Assembly: GCA_009840385.1 (NCBI GenBank)
Contig: VXNX01000013.1
Coordinates: 262,222-326,221 of the forward strand
DNA length: 64,000 nt
DNA from: Candidatus Dadabacteria bacterium
GTDB lineage: Bacteria; Desulfobacterota_D; UBA1144; Nemesobacterales; Nemesobacteraceae
Reading direction: 5' to 3'
Both the position numbers and the translations under genes were made by a program. A model generated the notes under the pieces. That model ran no database searches, was not told the DNA's origin, and was given only the letters and a program-made list of their open reading frames with translations. Positions 61,259-64,000 of this stretch are shown here, one piece after another. How positions within the stretch are numbered: position 1 is the first letter of the stretch; every line of letters starts with the position of its first letter.

Positions 61259-63904
61259 CTATTCGGGCCTCAAGATGGCAACTGCGGCCGCCCCGGGGTT
61301 TATGTACTTCCTAGCTACCCTCGCTACATCATCCACCGTAACGGCGAGGATTTTTTCCGGGAACTTTCTGTACTCGTAAGTACCTATACCGTAAAGCTCG
61401 TCAAACCCGACTGTGGACGCCTGGGCGGAGTTTCTCTGAAGTCCTATCTCGAAGCTTCCGACTATGTAGTTTTTCGCCCTCTCAAGTTCCTGCTCCCCAA
61501 CACCGTTTAAGACGAGCCGAAGTTGTTCCCTTATAGCTCCGAGCGCTTCTTTTTCCTTCTGAGGAGCGGTTCCTATATAGACTCCGAAATAGCCACCTTC
61601 CATCCCCGGAACGTAAAACGAGGTGACCGCGTAGGCAAGGCTTTTTTTATCCCTAAGTTCAATAAAAAGTCTCCCTCCCTGACCAGAAAGAACGGTGTTG
61701 AGCACCTCAAACGCGTAGCGGTCCTGGCTCCTAAACCCTGGGGCGTGAAAACCGGCTATAATGTGGGTCTGGGCCTTTTCCCTTTCAAACTCGATGTTCT
61801 CCCTTGCGCTGGAAAGTGCGGATTCACGCGGCGGTCGAATCTTTTTAAAACCGCCTTTTTTCATGCCGCCAAACAGTTTTTCAAGGACGCCAAGTGTTTT
61901 CTCCGTATCGATGTCGCCCGCAACGGAAATGACCATGTTCTCGGGTCTTATAACTTTCTCATAGAATCTTGAAACGTCGGTCGAGGTAAATCCGCTTACG
62001 TTCTCCTCGGTCCCAAGAACGTTGAACCTGTAAGGGTGACTGAGAAAAAGGGTGCTTAGAAAATTTCTTACCGTCTTTCCCGTGAGATTGTCTTTCTGTC
62101 TCTCTAAAGCGGCCAGGATTTCCCTTCTTCCCCGCTCCATTTCCTCATCGGAAAAAGATGGGTTAAGTATCACGTCGGAGAAAATATCCATGGCTCCCTC
62201 AAAGTTTTCGCTTAGGGCGGAGAGGGTTACGCCGACGCTGTTTTTCCCCGAGAAGCCGTCGACCGTTCCACCTAGCCCCTCTATCTGGGTGGCTATATCT
62301 TCAGCGGAGCGGCTTGATGTGCCCCGGGTGAACATCTCGGCCATGAAGTTTGAAATTCCGTTTGTGCTCTCGTCCTCATACCTGAGACCGCCTAGAAACA
62401 CCGCGTGAACAGAGAAAAGCGGAACGGCGGGATTCCGTTTCAAAAGAACGCGGACACCGCTTGAAAGCTTGTATTTTTTAAACTCCGCCTGAGGAACGGG
62501 ACCCTTTTTCTTTTCTTTTTTGGAGGTTGAGCCGGGAAAAACAAGGGCTTTTTTTAAATCCCGCTCGACCTCCTTGGTTTTATCTTTCGGAAGCAGCACT
62601 CCCGCGGTGAGGTTTTTCCCTATCAGATACTTCCTAGCTACGCGCATTACATCCTCCGAGGTTACGCTGCTAACCCTCTCGAGGTAGAGCTGTTCGTAAC
62701 TGTAATCGCCAGTTTCAATCTCAAAGTACCCGAGTTTTCTTGCCTGGCCCTGCATCGTCTCCTTGGCACGGATGAAGTCCCTTTCTATGTTCGTTTTGGC
62801 ACGGGCAAGTTCCTCAGCTCCCGCGAGCTCGTTTTTTATAAGCTCTATCTCCGCTATTATCTCCTTTGAGGCCTTTTTGACCTTGCCGGGATCAAACACC
62901 CCGCCCACGACGAAAAGACCGCTTTCCTTAAGGCTGTACGCATAGGCGTATATGTCATTTACGGTACCGTTCTGCTCCTTTAACTTTCTGTAGAGCCTTG
63001 AGCTCTCCCCAGTGCCGAGGATGCCGCTTATCACGTCAAGAACCGGCGTGTCCGCGTGGCTTGCCGGAGGGGTGTGGAAGGCGAAACTGAAGTAACCCGT
63101 GCTTACGTCGCGGCCAATAACGAAGGTTCTAGTGCGTTTCTGCTCGGGCTCTGGTGGAAGTTCGCACGCAGGGGTTTTTCTTTTCTTTATCTTCCCGAAA
63201 GTCTTTGCCACCGAGCCTTTTATCCTCTCGGGATCAAAATCCCCGACCACAACAAGAATCATGTTGTCCGGGGAGTACCACTTCCTGTAGAAATCCAAGA
63301 TTCCGTCCCTAGTGAAACTTCCCACGCTCTGCTTGGTTCCTATTATGGGTCTTCCGTAGGGATGAACACTGTAGGCGGTGGAAAAAAGCTTCTGGCTGAT
63401 TACCCTTGAAGGAGAGTCCTCCCCCCTTCTTATCTCTTCCTGTACAACTTCAAGCTCCTTTTCGAGTTCCGTGGGGTCAAAAGCCGAGTTCTCCATAACG
63501 TCGGATAGTACGTCAAGCGCCATGGGCAGGAAGCGCCGCGCGCTTACGATGTAGTAAACCGTCTCGTCAAAGGAGGTAAAGGCGTTTATGTCTCCGCCGC
63601 CCGCCTCGACCATCCCTGCTATCTCCCCGACCCGCCTTTTCTCCGTCCCCTTGAAAAGCATGTGCTCGTGCACGTGAGCAAGACCGTATTCCCCCTCCTC
63701 CTCGCACGCGCTCCCCGTTTTCACCCACACGTTGACGGCGACGACCGGAGAGGAATCGTTTCTCTCTAAAAGTACCGTCATGCCGTTATCAAGACTGTAT
63801 TTAGTTATTCCGCCAACACCCGGCAAGGTCTGCGCATTCAAACTCATAAGGTTTACTCCCGTAATCAGAATGAACAAAAAAAGTAATTTGAAAACCCCGT
63901 TCAT
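61259..63904 (-). CDS. Two-domain M16 (pitrilysin-like) zinc protease
   Basis: About 881 residues, with a signal peptide (VFKLLFLFILITGVNLMSLNAQ). The first M16 unit has the inverted zinc site HVHEHMLFKG (HxxEH), with the distal Glu in the helix ELEKELEVVQEEIRRGE. The second unit, from about 480, has STNGISNFMAEMFTRGT in place of the HxxEH, so it is the inactive half, as is usual. Secreted to the periplasm. ATG 63904 with GGAG is chosen; ATG 63919 is also in frame. The upstream gene on the same strand runs off the window, with a gap of 27 bases. Confidence 0.9.
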   Translation of the reverse strand: MNGVFKLLFLFILITGVNLMSLNAQTLPGVGGITKYSLDNGMTVLLERNDSSPVVAVNVWVKTGSACEEEGEYGLAHVHEHMLFKGTEKRRVGEIAGMVEAGGGDINAFTSFDETVYYIVSARRFLPMALDVLSDVMENSAFDPTELEKELEVVQEEIRRGEDSPSRVISQKLFSTAYSVHPYGRPIIGTKQSVGSFTRDGILDFYRKWYSPDNMILVVVGDFDPERIKGSVAKTFGKIKKRKTPACELPPEPEQKRTRTFVIGRDVSTGYFSFAFHTPPASHADTPVLDVISGILGTGESSRLYRKLKEQNGTVNDIYAYAYSLKESGLFVVGGVFDPGKVKKASKEIIAEIELIKNELAGAEELARAKTNIERDFIRAKETMQGQARKLGYFEIETGDYSYEQLYLERVSSVTSEDVMRVARKYLIGKNLTAGVLLPKDKTKEVERDLKKALVFPGSTSKKEKKKGPVPQAEFKKYKLSSGVRVLLKRNPAVPLFSVHAVFLGGLRYEDESTNGISNFMAEMFTRGTSSRSAEDIATQIEGLGGTVDGFSGKNSVGVTLSALSENFEGAMDIFSDVILNPSFSDEEMERGRREILAALERQKDNLTGKTVRNFLSTLFLSHPYRFNVLGTEENVSGFTSTDVSRFYEKVIRPENMVISVAGDIDTEKTLGVLEKLFGGMKKGGFKKIRPPRESALSSARENIEFEREKAQTHIIAGFHAPGFRSQDRYAFEVLNTVLSGQGGRLFIELRDKKSLAYAVTSFYVPGMEGGYFGVYIGTAPQKEKEALGAIREQLRLVLNGVGEQELERAKNYIVGSFEIGLQRNSAQASTVGFDELYGIGTYEYRKFPEKILAVTVDDVARVARKYINPGAAAVAILRPE

Positions 63905-63931
63905 CAACTCCGGCCGCATGAAGAAAAACCT

Positions 63932-64000
63932 CTAGGATTCGTCACCAGCGAGGGTTTCTGATTCCTTGCCCCGCGATTTTGCCTTCATGGCAAGCTTCCA
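63932..64000 (-). CDS. C-terminal end of an unidentified protein (partial)
   Basis: The minus-strand frame ending at TAG (63932-63934) encodes a basic/acidic tail WKLAMKAKSRGKESETLAGD and ES. It is open to the window edge and lies 27 bases before the M16 protease, so the two are probably in one operon. Too short to identify. Confidence 0.55.
   Translation of the reverse strand, partial: WKLAMKAKSRGKESETLAGDES

Noticed and set aside
61259-63904. Loss of HxxEH in the second M16 domain as a mutation
   Set aside because: An inactive second half is normal for two-domain M16 proteases, so it is not a defect.

Overview
The window (about 64 kb) is the interior of a Gram-negative bacterial chromosome. 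Outer-membrane proteins, lipoproteins, a TonB-dependent receptor and a full-length type II secretion secretin show two membranes. Housekeeping genes dominate (tsaD, coaX, guaA/guaB, gyrA, rsmD, coaD, proB, rnc, ruvX, tig-clpP-clpX), with seven tRNA genes and no transposase, integrase, phage gene or CRISPR array. Gene order and protein style resemble delta-proteobacterial-type or candidate-phylum lineages such as Dadabacteria. This is an impression from sequence style and I could not test it.

Left part (1-14.7 kb): a frameshifted PQQ-type sugar dehydrogenase cut by the window edge; tsaD; a tandemly duplicated Dabb-domain gene that carried a copy of the tsaD tail with it; a 909-residue protein joining two cyclic-nucleotide-binding-like domains, an acyltransferase and an SGNH hydrolase; coaX with a degenerate LigD-phosphoesterase-like gene; a lipoprotein; a hairpin-rich intergenic region; a sugar-nucleotide epimerase; and a guaB-guaA operon.

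Middle (14.7-34.3 kb): a MoxR ATPase/VWA pair; proB-mltG; a gyrA-thioesterase-GST-sirtuin operon; an rsmD-coaD-aminotransferase operon; two alanine tRNAs; and a nitrogen-control block. In that block hom is translationally coupled to ntrB, ntrC follows, and glnB-glnA lies behind an NtrC-type 17-bp palindrome and a weak sigma-54 -24/-12 element.

34-44 kb is a type II secretion operon (gspC-D-E-F-G-H-I-J-K, minus strand) without recognisable gspL or gspM. A tRNA-Leu starts two bases after the gspK stop codon, and a bidirectional terminator there is shared with glnA.

Right part (44-64 kb): a BtrH-N/DUF4872-type protein; a DUF1152 protein; a small DUF3568 lipoprotein; the 3' remnant of a dicarboxylate symporter running into ruvX; an alpha/beta hydrolase; a TonB receptor; and tig-clpP-clpX. 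Next comes the most interesting region, 54.2-59.9 kb. It holds a cytochrome c-FTR1 iron permease, divergent from a porin whose promoter is embedded in a 9-bp perfect inverted repeat. These are followed by an exported FMN-binding protein, a four-helix membrane protein with intramembrane histidines, and the flavin transferase ApbE. I read this as an extracytoplasmic flavin/heme electron-transfer and iron-uptake module. Two tRNAs, an MscS-type channel and a double-domain M16 protease close the window.
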